From an uncultured Clostridia bacterium (lineage in GTDB: Bacteria > Bacillota > Clostridia > Oscillospirales > Ruminococcaceae), in the NCBI GenBank assembly GCA_944386285.1, contig CALXAM010000043.1, forward strand, positions 1 to 64,000: a stretch of DNA of 64,000 bases, read 5' to 3'. Made by a program: the position numbers and the translations under genes. Position 1 is the first letter of the stretch, and every line of letters starts with the position of its first letter. Of this stretch, positions 34,228 through 42,801 are shown in pieces. Under the pieces are notes generated by a model. That model made no database searches, had not been told where the DNA came from, and worked only from the letters and a program-made list of their open reading frames with translations.

Positions 34228-35241
34228 ATGGCTGTTAAAGTTGCTATTAACGGTTTTGGACGCATTGGTCGTCTCGCATTCAGACAGATGTTCGGCGCTG
34301 AGGGTTACGAGGTTGTTGCTATCAACGATCTGACCAACCCGAAAATGCTCGCTCACCTGCTGAAATACGACTCTGCTCAGGGCAGATACGCTCTGGCAGA
34401 CAAAGTCGAAGCAAAAGAGGACGCAATCGTCGTTGACGGTAAAGAGATCAAAATTTACGCAAAACCCAACGCTGCAGAGCTGCCGTGGGGCGAAATCGGT
34501 GTTGACGTTGTGCTTGAGTGCACTGGCTTCTATACGAAGAAAGACAAAGCACAGGCTCACATCGACGCAGGTGCAAAAAAAGTTGTTATCTCTGCACCGG
34601 CTGGTAATGATCTGCCGACCATCGTTTACAGCGTAAACGAGAAAACCCTGAAACCGGAAGACACCATCATTTCGGCTGCTTCCTGCACCACCAACTGCCT
34701 CGCTCCGATGGCTGACACCCTCAACAAACTCGCTCCGATCGAAAAAGGCTTCATGACCACAATCCACGCTTTCACAGGCGATCAGATGGTTCTCGACGGC
34801 CCGCACAGAAAAGGCGATCTGAGAAGAGCTCGCGCTGCTGCTGTCAACATCGTTCCGAACTCCACCGGCGCTGCAAAAGCAATCGGTCTGGTTATTCCGG
34901 AACTGGCTGGCAAACTGGACGGCGCTGCACAGCGTGTTCCGGTTCCGACAGGTTCTTTGACTGAGCTGACCGCTGTTGTCAACAAAGCTGTTACAGCTGA
35001 CGAAGTTAACGCTGCAATGAAAGCTGCATCTTCTGCTTCCTTTGGTTACACAGAAGAAGAACTCGTTTCTTCCGACATCATCGGCATCACCTACGGTTCT
35101 CTGTTCGACGCAACTCAGACCAAAGTTACTCCGCTTGGCGAAGACAAAACTCTGGTTAAAGTTGTTTCCTGGTACGACAACGAGAACTCCTACACAAGCC
35201 AGATGGTCAGAACAATCAAATACTTTGCTGAATTGGCATAG
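34228..35241 (+). CDS. gap: Glyceraldehyde-3-phosphate dehydrogenase
   Basis: The glycolytic NAD-dependent oxidation of glyceraldehyde-3-phosphate. The 337-residue protein shows the Rossmann start [26 protein letters not shown] with catalytic Cys153 and the paired downstream His, and WYDNENSY at the C terminus. The ribosome site AGGAGG is strong. Codon use is visibly biased (GCT, GTT and CTG preferred), as expected for a highly expressed gene, and differs from its neighbours. It is monocistronic, with its own terminator. Confidence 0.98.
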   Translation: MAVKVAINGFGRIGRLAFRQMFGAEGYEVVAINDLTNPKMLAHLLKYDSAQGRYALADKVEAKEDAIVVDGKEIKIYAKPNAAELPWGEIGVDVVLECTGFYTKKDKAQAHIDAGAKKVVISAPAGNDLPTIVYSVNEKTLKPEDTIISAASCTTNCLAPMADTLNKLAPIEKGFMTTIHAFTGDQMVLDGPHRKGDLRRARAAAVNIVPNSTGAAKAIGLVIPELAGKLDGAAQRVPVPTGSLTELTAVVNKAVTADEVNAAMKAASSASFGYTEEELVSSDIIGITYGSLFDATQTKVTPLGEDKTLVKVVSWYDNENSYTSQMVRTIKYFAELA

Positions 35242-35258
35242 GATTTGCATTGTAAAAA

Positions 35259-35287
35259 ATAACAGCCGCAAGGCTGTTATTTTTTTA
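35259..35287 (+). terminator. Terminator of gap
   Basis: A perfect 10-bp stem (AATAACAGCC / GGCTGTTATT) with GCAA loop and a following T-run. Confidence 0.95.
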
Positions 35288-35291
35288 TCTG

Positions 35292-35325
35292 AAAAAAGCG
35301 CAGGGATTTTTCCCTGCGCTTTTTA
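35292..35325 (-). terminator. Terminator of the long leftward operon
   Basis: Arms AAAGCGCAGGGA and CCCTGCGCTTT with T-runs on both sides. It overlaps the stop codon of the acetyltransferase gene on the minus strand. Confidence 0.9.
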
Positions 35326-35844
35326 TATATCTTTTTCCATTGAAACGATCGTATAAACAACCCCATCTGTTGTTTGTTTAGATGTGCGAATCGATGAAAA
35401 ACCGGATTTTTTCCAAAATGCCATTCCACTCTCGTTCGTTTCATAACAGCCAAGCTCTAACCGCGAAAGTCCGCACGTACTTGCTGCTTGTTCAATCATT
35501 GAAAGAAGCATGGTTCCCACTCCGTATCCGTGCCGACTGCCTGACACAATCAAAAATCCGAGATATCCAGTCATTTCATCCGGATATTTCTCCACAAAAT
35601 CAATGACCGCAAGATCTCCGTGCTCATCTGATACGAGTACATATGTCTTGTCTGCAAGTGTTTTTCCCGGCGGCAGCATAGTAATATCCGCTTTACATTC
35701 GTCCGCATCGACCGGATGCGACTGTACACATAAAAAATAGTCCGGATTGGATTCAAACAAAGTAATCACGCGAGGAAGATTATTCATCGTAATTCGTTCG
35801 ACGTGCATTGGCGCACATAACGCACAGAATGTTTCGTAAAACAT
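35323..35844 (-). CDS. GNAT family N-acetyltransferase
   Basis: A 173-residue GNAT-fold enzyme that would acetylate an amine using acetyl-CoA. The acetyl-CoA loop reads SRHGYGVGTMLLSMIEQAA (R/Q-x-x-G-x-G/A pattern) at about residues 103-121, followed by LGCYETNESGMAFWKKSGF, the typical motif B. The ATG at 35844 has a G-rich site ten bases upstream; a GTG at 35850 is an alternative. It is last in the leftward run after radA. The substrate is unknown. Confidence 0.83.
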   Translation of the reverse strand: MFYETFCALCAPMHVERITMNNLPRVITLFESNPDYFLCVQSHPVDADECKADITMLPPGKTLADKTYVLVSDEHGDLAVIDFVEKYPDEMTGYLGFLIVSGSRHGYGVGTMLLSMIEQAASTCGLSRLELGCYETNESGMAFWKKSGFSSIRTSKQTTDGVVYTIVSMEKDI

Positions 35845-35859
35845 GGGCACATTTCCCCC

Positions 35860-37239
35860 TTACGATAGCACGGCAAATGCCTCTTTGATATGTGAAACCG
35901 GCAGCAGTTCAAGATTTAATCCCCGAAGCTGTGCAAGCTGTGACACGGCAGATTTTGGTACGATTGCCCGGCAAAATCCAAGCCGCTGCGCTTCCTTCAC
36001 TCGTTCTGCCAAATTGTGAACACTGCGAATTTCACCGCCCAAACCAATTTCACCGAACGCGATCAAATCGTCGTCGACTGCACGATCACGCAAACTGGAC
36101 ACAAGTGCGAGTGCCACCGGCAAATCGGCCGCCGGATCATCAAGCCGCAGACCACCGACGACGTTAATATACACATCAAGCGTGCCAAAGAAAAAGCCCG
36201 CACGTTTTTCAAGTACTGCCAAAAGCAAATTCATACGGTTATAGTCAAAGCCATTCGCTGTTCGGCGCGGTGTACCAAATCCTGTTTTTGTAACAAGCGC
36301 CTGTACTTCGGCAAGAATCGGACGGCTGCCCTCAAGAATGCAGGCCACGCAACTGCCCGAAACACCTTGTGGTCGTCCGGAAATTAGTGTAAGCGATGGA
36401 TTGGGTACTTCACGAAGCCCCTCATCTCCCATATCAAACATCCCGATCTCATTTGTAGAGCCATAACGGTTTTTCACTGCACGCAGAATTCGATATGAAA
36501 TATTGCGCTCCCCTTCAAAATAGAGCACGCAGTCCACAATATGTTCAAGCACTTTCGGTCCGGCAATGGCACCATCTTTATTGACATGACCGACAATCAA
36601 AATCGGAATATTTTCTGATTTTGCCACACGCAAAAACGCATTGGTGCTTTCACGCACTTGTGTAATGCTTCCGGGTGATGATGTTACAGACGGAATGCAC
36701 ATCGTTTGAATCGAGTCAATCATTACAAGATCCGGCTTCTTTGCCAAAATCGTATTGATAATCGTTTCCACATCCGTAGAAGCGAGCACCAAAAGCCCTT
36801 CTGCTGTTACATGAAGCCGATTTGCACGCAATTTTAACTGACGAGCCGATTCCTCACCGGATACGTATAAAATGGTCAATTCCCTTCCCAGATGCTCACA
36901 GATCTGAAGCAGCAACGTTGATTTTCCGATACCGGGATCGCCACCCAAAAGCACAAGCGATCCTTTGACAATCCCACCGCCCAACACACGGTCAAGTTCT
37001 CCGATTCCGGTATAAAATCGGATCTCATCTCTCTCATCAATTTCAGAAAGTGAGCGAATATCCTGTGCGTGTGCACCTTGCGGACGAATTTGAATTTTTG
37101 AGGATACTGCTGGCGCAGGTGCGCTCTTTACAACTTCCTCAAAGCAGTTCCAGTTTCCGCACTCCGGACATCTGCCAAGCCATTTCACCGTTTCATATCC
37201 GCATTGATTGCATACAAACTGTGTCCTTGATTTTGCCAA
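35860..37239 (-). CDS. radA: DNA repair protein RadA (Sms)
   Basis: A branch-migration helicase of homologous recombination. The 459-residue protein starts with a CxxC zinc finger (CNQCGYETVKWLGRCPECG, Cys10, 13, 24 and 27). A RecA-like ATPase follows with GGDPGIGKSTLL, the RadA-specific KNRYGS motif, and a C-terminal Lon-protease-like domain (DDPAADLPVALALVSSL). It lies 13 bases after cwlD. Such radA-cwlD neighbourhoods are common in Bacillota. Confidence 0.96.
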   Translation of the reverse strand: MAKSRTQFVCNQCGYETVKWLGRCPECGNWNCFEEVVKSAPAPAVSSKIQIRPQGAHAQDIRSLSEIDERDEIRFYTGIGELDRVLGGGIVKGSLVLLGGDPGIGKSTLLLQICEHLGRELTILYVSGEESARQLKLRANRLHVTAEGLLVLASTDVETIINTILAKKPDLVMIDSIQTMCIPSVTSSPGSITQVRESTNAFLRVAKSENIPILIVGHVNKDGAIAGPKVLEHIVDCVLYFEGERNISYRILRAVKNRYGSTNEIGMFDMGDEGLREVPNPSLTLISGRPQGVSGSCVACILEGSRPILAEVQALVTKTGFGTPRRTANGFDYNRMNLLLAVLEKRAGFFFGTLDVYINVVGGLRLDDPAADLPVALALVSSLRDRAVDDDLIAFGEIGLGGEIRSVHNLAERVKEAQRLGFCRAIVPKSAVSQLAQLRGLNLELLPVSHIKEAFAVLS

Positions 37240-37252
37240 CGTTATCCCTCTT

Positions 37253-37963
37253 TCATTTTCCTTTTGCGTAATAAGTAAGTATTCCCTGATATAGTGTCAG
37301 CGCCACCGCTTTTCGATAAGCGGGATCTTGAAGATTTTTGCTTTCTTCTGGATTTGACAAAAAGCCGCATTCTGCTAACACAATCGTGTTTTGCGCCTCA
37401 TAAATAATATAAACGCTGCTTGTCGCAGTTTTGACTTCACGCTCGTTTTCGGGTTGAAGTGTTTGCCGAAATGATGCCTGCAAACATTCAGCAAGCACAC
37501 GGCTCTCTTCATTTTTAGGTCCGGCAAACATTTGTGCTCCGTGATATTTTGATTCACCAAAATGATTCTGATGAACCGAAATAACGGTTGCGTTTGGATG
37601 TTCCTGTATAATCGACAGCCGCTTTTTTAAATCAGATGTTTTTTTCTCTGCAACCGTATGACAATTTTCATCATGCAGGGAACAATCGGTATCTCTTGTA
37701 AGCGTTACGGAAAACCCGCTCGCACTCAGCAGATCCCGAAGCGTCAGTACAATATCTAAGTTGATGTCCTTCTCCGCCGTCCCATCCGCAGAAACGGCGC
37801 CCGGATCAAGTCCACCATGTCCGGCATCCAAAACAATCTCTTTTTTCTCCGCAGAAAAAACATTGACTTGTGCCACCGCATGAACAAGTGCGGCAGCACA
37901 AAACAGTCCCACACAAACAATTGCCAATACACCGCGTCGGATTCGCACGACTCGTGTGATCAT
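37253..37963 (-). CDS. cwlD: N-acetylmuramoyl-L-alanine amidase, CwlD-like
   Basis: A zinc amidase (Amidase_3) of 236 residues, needed in spore formers to make muramic-delta-lactam in the spore cortex. The N-terminal hydrophobic segment (VLAIVCVGLFCAAALVHA, about residues 11-28) exports it. The catalytic domain has VLDAGHGGLDPGA with the first zinc His, EKDINLD with the Glu, ISVHQNHF with the second His, and LAECGFLSNPEE. The ATG at 37963 is preferred, with AGGAGG 11 bases upstream lying in a hairpin. CwlD rather than another amidase is inferred from size and the sporulation context. Confidence 0.85.
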   Translation of the reverse strand: MITRVVRIRRGVLAIVCVGLFCAAALVHAVAQVNVFSAEKKEIVLDAGHGGLDPGAVSADGTAEKDINLDIVLTLRDLLSASGFSVTLTRDTDCSLHDENCHTVAEKKTSDLKKRLSIIQEHPNATVISVHQNHFGESKYHGAQMFAGPKNEESRVLAECLQASFRQTLQPENEREVKTATSSVYIIYEAQNTIVLAECGFLSNPEESKNLQDPAYRKAVALTLYQGILTYYAKGK

Positions 37964-37970
37964 AAAAGAA

Positions 37971-38034
37971 AACGCCTCCTTCCGCCGATGCACTTCATAT
38001 GATTCGCATCGCTATCTATATGGAAGCAGGCGTT
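37971..38034 (-). promoter_or_regulatory. Hairpin that buries the cwlD ribosome-binding site
   Basis: On the minus strand AACGCCTGCTTCC can pair with GGAAGGAGGCGTT at 12 of 13 positions, and an inner CGATGC/GCATCG stem closes the loop. The 3' arm contains the AGGAGG of cwlD and is followed by TTTTCTTTT. It could act as a terminator of the upstream gene and as a translation control of cwlD. Confidence 0.5.
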
Positions 38035-38037
38035 TTT

Positions 38038-38619
38038 TTATTCGTGTTTATCTGATTTTTCCTTCCGATAAACCAATTTCTGCTTAATTGAAATATCATA
38101 TGTTCCCATCACATAACCAAATTCACCGATTAACACAGGAATCAATGAGCAGAGTGCAATCAAAAAGATCTGCCAATACGAAAACTCCGGTAAATAAATC
38201 GATGGATTGATCAAATTGATAATGGGCCAAATTTCTGCATTTATTATTTTGTACGGCATAATAAAATTAAAGAAAAGGCCGAATTTTGAAAGGATAAACG
38301 CCAGCGAAATCACAATAACCGGAATCATCCCGGCAACACCGTAAACCAACCCTTTCCAGCGATACAGCACTGTATGTCCAAAATTTGCAGCATTCAAATC
38401 GCGGTGGCCGGCATTCCACATAGTTCCGTAAACAGGATAGCTGTAGACAAACAAAATCACCGGAATCAATACATAAATTCCGTTTCCCTGAAACAACGAT
38501 GATAATCCAAAACAAAAAATAAACGCAATAATGATTCCTCCAATATGACTGAGAAAAAATGCTGATGCGGTTTTTATAAACAGTTTTCTTGCCGACTGTT
38601 TTTCTTCATTCTGCTTCAT
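38038..38619 (-). CDS. Integral membrane protein, unknown function
   Basis: A 193-residue protein with a charged N terminus (MKQNEEKQSARKLF) and about five transmembrane segments (residues 17-35, 43-60, 84-105, 112-125 and 145-170), ending in a basic/charged tail. I do not recognise the family. The ATG at 38619 follows AAAGGA by about ten bases and lies inside the 3' end of the upstream methyltransferase gene (14-base overlap), so the two are coupled. The open frame extends to 38772 but has no ribosome site there. Confidence 0.65.
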   Translation of the reverse strand: MKQNEEKQSARKLFIKTASAFFLSHIGGIIIAFIFCFGLSSLFQGNGIYVLIPVILFVYSYPVYGTMWNAGHRDLNAANFGHTVLYRWKGLVYGVAGMIPVIVISLAFILSKFGLFFNFIMPYKIINAEIWPIINLINPSIYLPEFSYWQIFLIALCSLIPVLIGEFGYVMGTYDISIKQKLVYRKEKSDKHE

Positions 38620-39763
38620 ATGTTTCAATCCTTTCCTGTTGTTTTCGGTTTCTCTGATATAAATATAACTGACATTTAAGCATACCGTTATAAAGTTTGC
38701 GGCGCTTGTCTGCTTTCTTTCCGTACAGCGTTTCAAACTGTTCATCCGGCGTAATAATTGCTTTTGCTGCATCGGAAGAAGAAAACGCTTTTCCCATCAC
38801 GCGATAAAGTTCCCGTGCCTCTTCCTGTTCAAGCATGCGCTCACCATATGGCGGATTTGCCGCAATTAAGGTGATATCATCTCGTAAAGCAAGCGAGCGA
38901 ATATCCTTTTGTCCAATCAGCATTCTTGAAAAGACACCCGCCTTTTTGGCATTTTCTTTTGCAAGCGCTACACTTTCAGGATCAATATCGGACCCGTAAG
39001 CGAAGAATGTAATATCCCGCCGCACCTGATCGATTCCCCGCTGCCGCTCCTGCCGCCACACCGATTCATCAAACATTCCAAAATTCTGTGCGGCAAACTT
39101 GCGTTTTAATCCCGGTGGAACATTCAGCGCTTTCATTGCAGCTTCAATCAAGATGGTTCCCGAACCACAAAACGGATCACACAGTACCGTATCGGGATAC
39201 ACTCGAATCAAGTCAAGCATTCCTGCCGCTAAAGTTTCTTTGATCGGCGCTGCATTTGCATTCACACGATATCCGCGTTTATGGAGTCCTGCGCCAGAGG
39301 TATCAAGCATCACTGAAACCTCGTCATGATAAATAGAAAACTGAATTTGATGCAGCGCACCTGTTTCCGGAAACCAATCCATTTTATAATGATGCCGGAG
39401 CCGCTCCACCATTGCCTTCTTAATAATCGCCTGACAATCCGGTACACTCATCAGCTTGGATTCAAGCGCCCATCCTTTTACAGGAAATGCATCACGTGAA
39501 CCAATATACTCCTCAATCGGAAGTGCACGCACATGGTCAAACAGCTCTGAAAATGTCTGCGCACGAAAGGTTCCGATCTCTATGAGAACGCGTTCGGCAG
39601 TACGCAGCCCAATGTTGGCACGTGCCATCATGTTCGCGTCGCCCGTAAACGCCACTTTTCCATTGTACGCTTTTACGTTGTCTGCACCCATCCGCCGCAG
39701 TTCCCCTGAAAGAACACTTTCAAGACCGAATAAGCACGGACAAACAAACTGATAGGTTGTCAT
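38606..39763 (-). CDS. THUMP-domain class I SAM RNA methyltransferase (YpsC/RlmL-like)
   Basis: A 385-residue rRNA guanine-N2 methyltransferase of the RlmL N-terminal (YpsC) type. A ferredoxin-like plus THUMP region covers residues 1-160. The methyltransferase domain has LCDPFCGSGTILIEAAM (SAM site) and the catalytic ANPPYGERM. The target is probably 23S rRNA G2445 by homology. It overlaps the amidohydrolase gene by four bases (ATGA). Confidence 0.92.
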   Translation of the reverse strand: MTTYQFVCPCLFGLESVLSGELRRMGADNVKAYNGKVAFTGDANMMARANIGLRTAERVLIEIGTFRAQTFSELFDHVRALPIEEYIGSRDAFPVKGWALESKLMSVPDCQAIIKKAMVERLRHHYKMDWFPETGALHQIQFSIYHDEVSVMLDTSGAGLHKRGYRVNANAAPIKETLAAGMLDLIRVYPDTVLCDPFCGSGTILIEAAMKALNVPPGLKRKFAAQNFGMFDESVWRQERQRGIDQVRRDITFFAYGSDIDPESVALAKENAKKAGVFSRMLIGQKDIRSLALRDDITLIAANPPYGERMLEQEEARELYRVMGKAFSSSDAAKAIITPDEQFETLYGKKADKRRKLYNGMLKCQLYLYQRNRKQQERIETYEAE

Positions 39764-40938
39764 GCGTTTCCTCCATTCCGATGATCTCTTACTATTGTTC
39801 CGTTAATGAAAACCATCTCCGGCGACGCATCCACAGATAACGGATCAGCAGAAAACACGCAAAAATCTGCATCTTTTCCGGCTTTTAAAGAACCGACACG
39901 ATGATCAATTCCCACAATCTGAGCCGCACGGATTGTAATGCTTTCCAATGCCGCCTTACTGGAAAGTCCTTCTTTCCGGCAAATTGCAGCAGATAACGGC
40001 AGATATTGAATCGGAATGACCGGATGGTCTGTACATATCGCCGCTTGGATTCCATGTGACTCCAAAATCCCTGCATTTTTAGGAGTTAATCCTTTTAATT
40101 CTGGCTTCGATCGATCGCAAATAATGGGACCTGTAATGATTTTTGCATCCCGCTCTGCCAGCAAATCTGCAATTTTATATCCTTCTGTCGCGTGAACAAT
40201 GACTGCATCCAGCGAAAACTCTTTGGCAATCCGCAGCGCCGTCATGATATCATCCGCACGATGGGCATGCATAAACGCCTTTAATTCTCCTTTTAATACC
40301 GGAATCAGCGCTTCGCACTTCTCATCAAATTCTGGCTCATCCAATTCATCATCTTCCTCGGCACGGCGAATATCTTCAATATAATTGCGTGCCTTTTGCA
40401 GCTGCTTGCGAATCAGTGCAGCAGTTGCCATTCGTGTCATCGGAGACATATTCTTCGCATTATATGAAACTTTCGGATTTTCACCAAATGCAAATTTCAT
40501 CCCAACCGGATCAGCAAACGCCATATCTTCCATACAGCGTCCAGCCGTTTTCATTGCAAGCCACTGTCCACCGATCGGATTTGCAGAACCAGGACCAGTG
40601 AGTACCGTTGTCACACCGGCGTCAACGGCTTCCCCAAAGCAGTCATCCAAAAAGTTCACTGCATCAACTGCACGCATTTGCGGTGTAAGAGGATGTGTTT
40701 CTTCGTTTACATCTTCTCCTTCAAAGCCAAGACCGTCTTCACAAATTCCAATATGGCAGTGCGCATCAATAAATCCCGGATACACGCTTTTTCCCTGTAA
40801 ATCAATCGCATCTTCTTCAATTGACGCCAGTTCTGTCATTGGCCCAACGGCCTTGATGACTGTACCCTCAGTGATAATGTAGCCATCTTGATAAACGTCG
40901 CCTTCCATTGTATAAATCATGCCATGAATGAGCTGCAT
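39760..40938 (-). CDS. Amidohydrolase (imidazolonepropionase-like)
   Basis: A 392-residue metal-dependent hydrolase of the amidohydrolase superfamily. PGFIDAHCHIG supplies the HxH metal pair, VIVHATEGYK a further His, and ICTDHPVIP the C-terminal Asp, followed by LKAGKDADFCVF of the composite beta domain. The reaction is unassigned; relatives are annotated imidazolonepropionase-like without evidence. It lies 21 bases downstream of the LD-carboxypeptidase gene. Confidence 0.85.
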   Translation of the reverse strand: MQLIHGMIYTMEGDVYQDGYIITEGTVIKAVGPMTELASIEEDAIDLQGKSVYPGFIDAHCHIGICEDGLGFEGEDVNEETHPLTPQMRAVDAVNFLDDCFGEAVDAGVTTVLTGPGSANPIGGQWLAMKTAGRCMEDMAFADPVGMKFAFGENPKVSYNAKNMSPMTRMATAALIRKQLQKARNYIEDIRRAEEDDELDEPEFDEKCEALIPVLKGELKAFMHAHRADDIMTALRIAKEFSLDAVIVHATEGYKIADLLAERDAKIITGPIICDRSKPELKGLTPKNAGILESHGIQAAICTDHPVIPIQYLPLSAAICRKEGLSSKAALESITIRAAQIVGIDHRVGSLKAGKDADFCVFSADPLSVDASPEMVFINGTIVRDHRNGGNA

Positions 40939-40959
40939 GTTGTTTCCTCCGTCTGTTTT

Positions 40960-41880
40960 TTAATGTAATGGTATTATATCATAATCTGAATGATGTGCAA
41001 ACTGTAACCGCACAGCTTTTTCCCCATCTGCACAAAGCGATACGAACATACCGATTGGCAGCGCATAGGAATCACTTCCATGTCCAACTGTCTGTGTTTT
41101 TGCAATCGTCAAAGATGAATCTCTTACAACAGAACGCAAAAGACGTTGTGGTGCATCTTTGCCACATATCCGCTCTAATTCTGTAAACGTACCAAGCAGT
41201 ACACCACTCACTTTCGAAAATACACCCATACACAAAAGTTGATCAAAATATGCACGAATGCGGTTTTCATCTCCGCTTCTGGACTCCAAAAGAAGTACAG
41301 CATCTTCGTACGCTGGGAAATATGGTGTCCCTGCAAGTTTTAAAAGGCAGCGAATATTTCCGCCGATCAATACACCTGTCATTTTCTCTCCCTGCACAAA
41401 CGACCATTCGGGTGAAAAAAGCATGTTACTTGCTTCATGCAAAAAAGAGGAAAATCGTTTTATCTGGACATCAGCATCTTTGCCGATCAAATTCTTTACA
41501 GAGTAAAGCACTGACGGCACACCCGTCATCTGATAAACTGCATTGAGAAGTGCAGTCACGTCACTGTATCCAAAAATCAGTTTGGGATACGCAGAAAAAG
41601 CCCCAAAGTCAAGATACGGCAGGATTCCATTTGTAAGATCACCGCCTGACACGTCAAAGATCACAGAAACCGATGGATCACGCATCATTTGTAAAAGTGC
41701 ATCTGCCTTTTTCTTCATTGAATTCTCACAACGAAAATCAGAAGAAAACAACGCAGTACTTCGCACACAAGAAAGTCCCATAGAGGCAAAAACCTGACAG
41801 AGCTTCTCAATTTGAGGTACAAAAGAATCCGGTAACGGATCAGAACAACAAACGATTCCCGCTTTCTTCCACTGGTTCAT
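40960..41880 (-). CDS. S66 family LD-carboxypeptidase
   Basis: A serine peptidase that removes the terminal D-Ala from murein tetrapeptides (LdcA family). In the 306-residue protein the nucleophile lies in LIFGYSDVTALLNA (Ser near residue 107), the Glu in LLESRSGDENRIRAY and the His in VGHGSDSYALPIG. That set completes the Ser-Glu-His triad. No signal peptide is evident, fitting cytosolic muropeptide recycling or antibiotic immunity of the MccF type. Neither cluster type is present, so recycling is favoured. Confidence 0.85.
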   Translation of the reverse strand: MNQWKKAGIVCCSDPLPDSFVPQIEKLCQVFASMGLSCVRSTALFSSDFRCENSMKKKADALLQMMRDPSVSVIFDVSGGDLTNGILPYLDFGAFSAYPKLIFGYSDVTALLNAVYQMTGVPSVLYSVKNLIGKDADVQIKRFSSFLHEASNMLFSPEWSFVQGEKMTGVLIGGNIRCLLKLAGTPYFPAYEDAVLLLESRSGDENRIRAYFDQLLCMGVFSKVSGVLLGTFTELERICGKDAPQRLLRSVVRDSSLTIAKTQTVGHGSDSYALPIGMFVSLCADGEKAVRLQFAHHSDYDIIPLH

Positions 41881-41914
41881 CGTATGCTCCCTCCATTCAC
41901 CGGATTTTCTCCTA

Positions 41915-42793
41915 TCATTTTACTTCTGTATTCTTTTTTCCAAACAGCCGCTCTTTTAATTTCTCACTGGAAAAGACAAAAGAAATCAATACACCAACTA
42001 CACAAACAAGAATGCCGATAATCAATTCCCATCCTCCGCGATATGCATCTGCGATAGAAATTTTATTAAAGATTGTCGGGATTGATCCAATCACAAACCC
42101 AAGAATTGCAAAATAAGTTGCCTGTGGAAATTTTACAATCAGCCAGTTAATAATTTTAGAACCAAACAAAATTCCAAGCACTACTCCGATTGCAACCGAA
42201 AGAAGCATTAAAATATTCAGTTCTGCAATCGCAGTAATAACGGCATTATATGTTCCCAAAAGCAGCATGACAAAGCTTCCGCTCAGTCCCGGAATAATCA
42301 TGCTGATTGCTGCAATCGCACTGAAAACAAGCAGCTTAACAAACAAAAATACATCAAGTGAACGGACAATGACGCTCTCACCTTCCGGTGACAGGAAAAT
42401 CATCGAAATCATCATTGCAAGCGTTACAAAAAAAGGAATCAGATTGCGAATTTTAAATCCGCCTTCCACTGATTTTCCAAAAATCATCGGAATGCTGCCC
42501 ACAATGACACCGACAAAAAACAGATTGGTTGCCATATAATAATTATCTAACAGCCAAGTTAAACCTTTACTTAGCAGCAAAATCGCTGCGCACGCGCCAA
42601 GTCCAATCGGAAGAAGAAAAAGAATACTCTTTTTAAATTCTTTACGGATATTACTGATTGAAGCAATTAAACGGTCAAACACGCCAAAAACAACTGCCAT
42701 CGTTCCGCCACTGACACCCGGAATGATGTTTGCCAAACCAATAATCATACCAATCAAAAAAACTGAATATTCTCCATAAATCCTCCTGCACAT
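41915..42793 (-). CDS. DUF368 membrane protein (PopT-type undecaprenyl-phosphate transporter)
   Basis: A polytopic membrane protein of the DUF368 family, whose members (PopT) recycle undecaprenyl phosphate across the membrane. GLANIIPGVSGGTMAVVFG and a second GLSGSFVMLLLGTYN repeat mark the inverted halves. The frame given starts at an ATG with no ribosome site. The natural start is the ATG at 42777 just after AGGAGG, encoding MENIQFF. It is out of frame because a T7 run holds one T too few to join it to LIGMIIGLANIIPG. See the finding on homopolymers. Confidence 0.85.
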   Translation of the reverse strand: MCRRIYGEYSVFLIGMIIGLANIIPGVSGGTMAVVFGVFDRLIASISNIRKEFKKSILFLLPIGLGACAAILLLSKGLTWLLDNYYMATNLFFVGVIVGSIPMIFGKSVEGGFKIRNLIPFFVTLAMMISMIFLSPEGESVIVRSLDVFLFVKLLVFSAIAAISMIIPGLSGSFVMLLLGTYNAVITAIAELNILMLLSVAIGVVLGILFGSKIINWLIVKFPQATYFAILGFVIGSIPTIFNKISIADAYRGGWELIIGILVCVVGVLISFVFSSEKLKERLFGKKNTEVK

Positions 42794-42801
42794 TTATATT
42801 C

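Noticed and set aside
34057-35271. 404-residue open frame on the minus strand
   Set aside because: It is antisense to gap, whose strong codon bias keeps the opposite frame open; no ribosome site and a low-complexity Cys/Phe-rich product.
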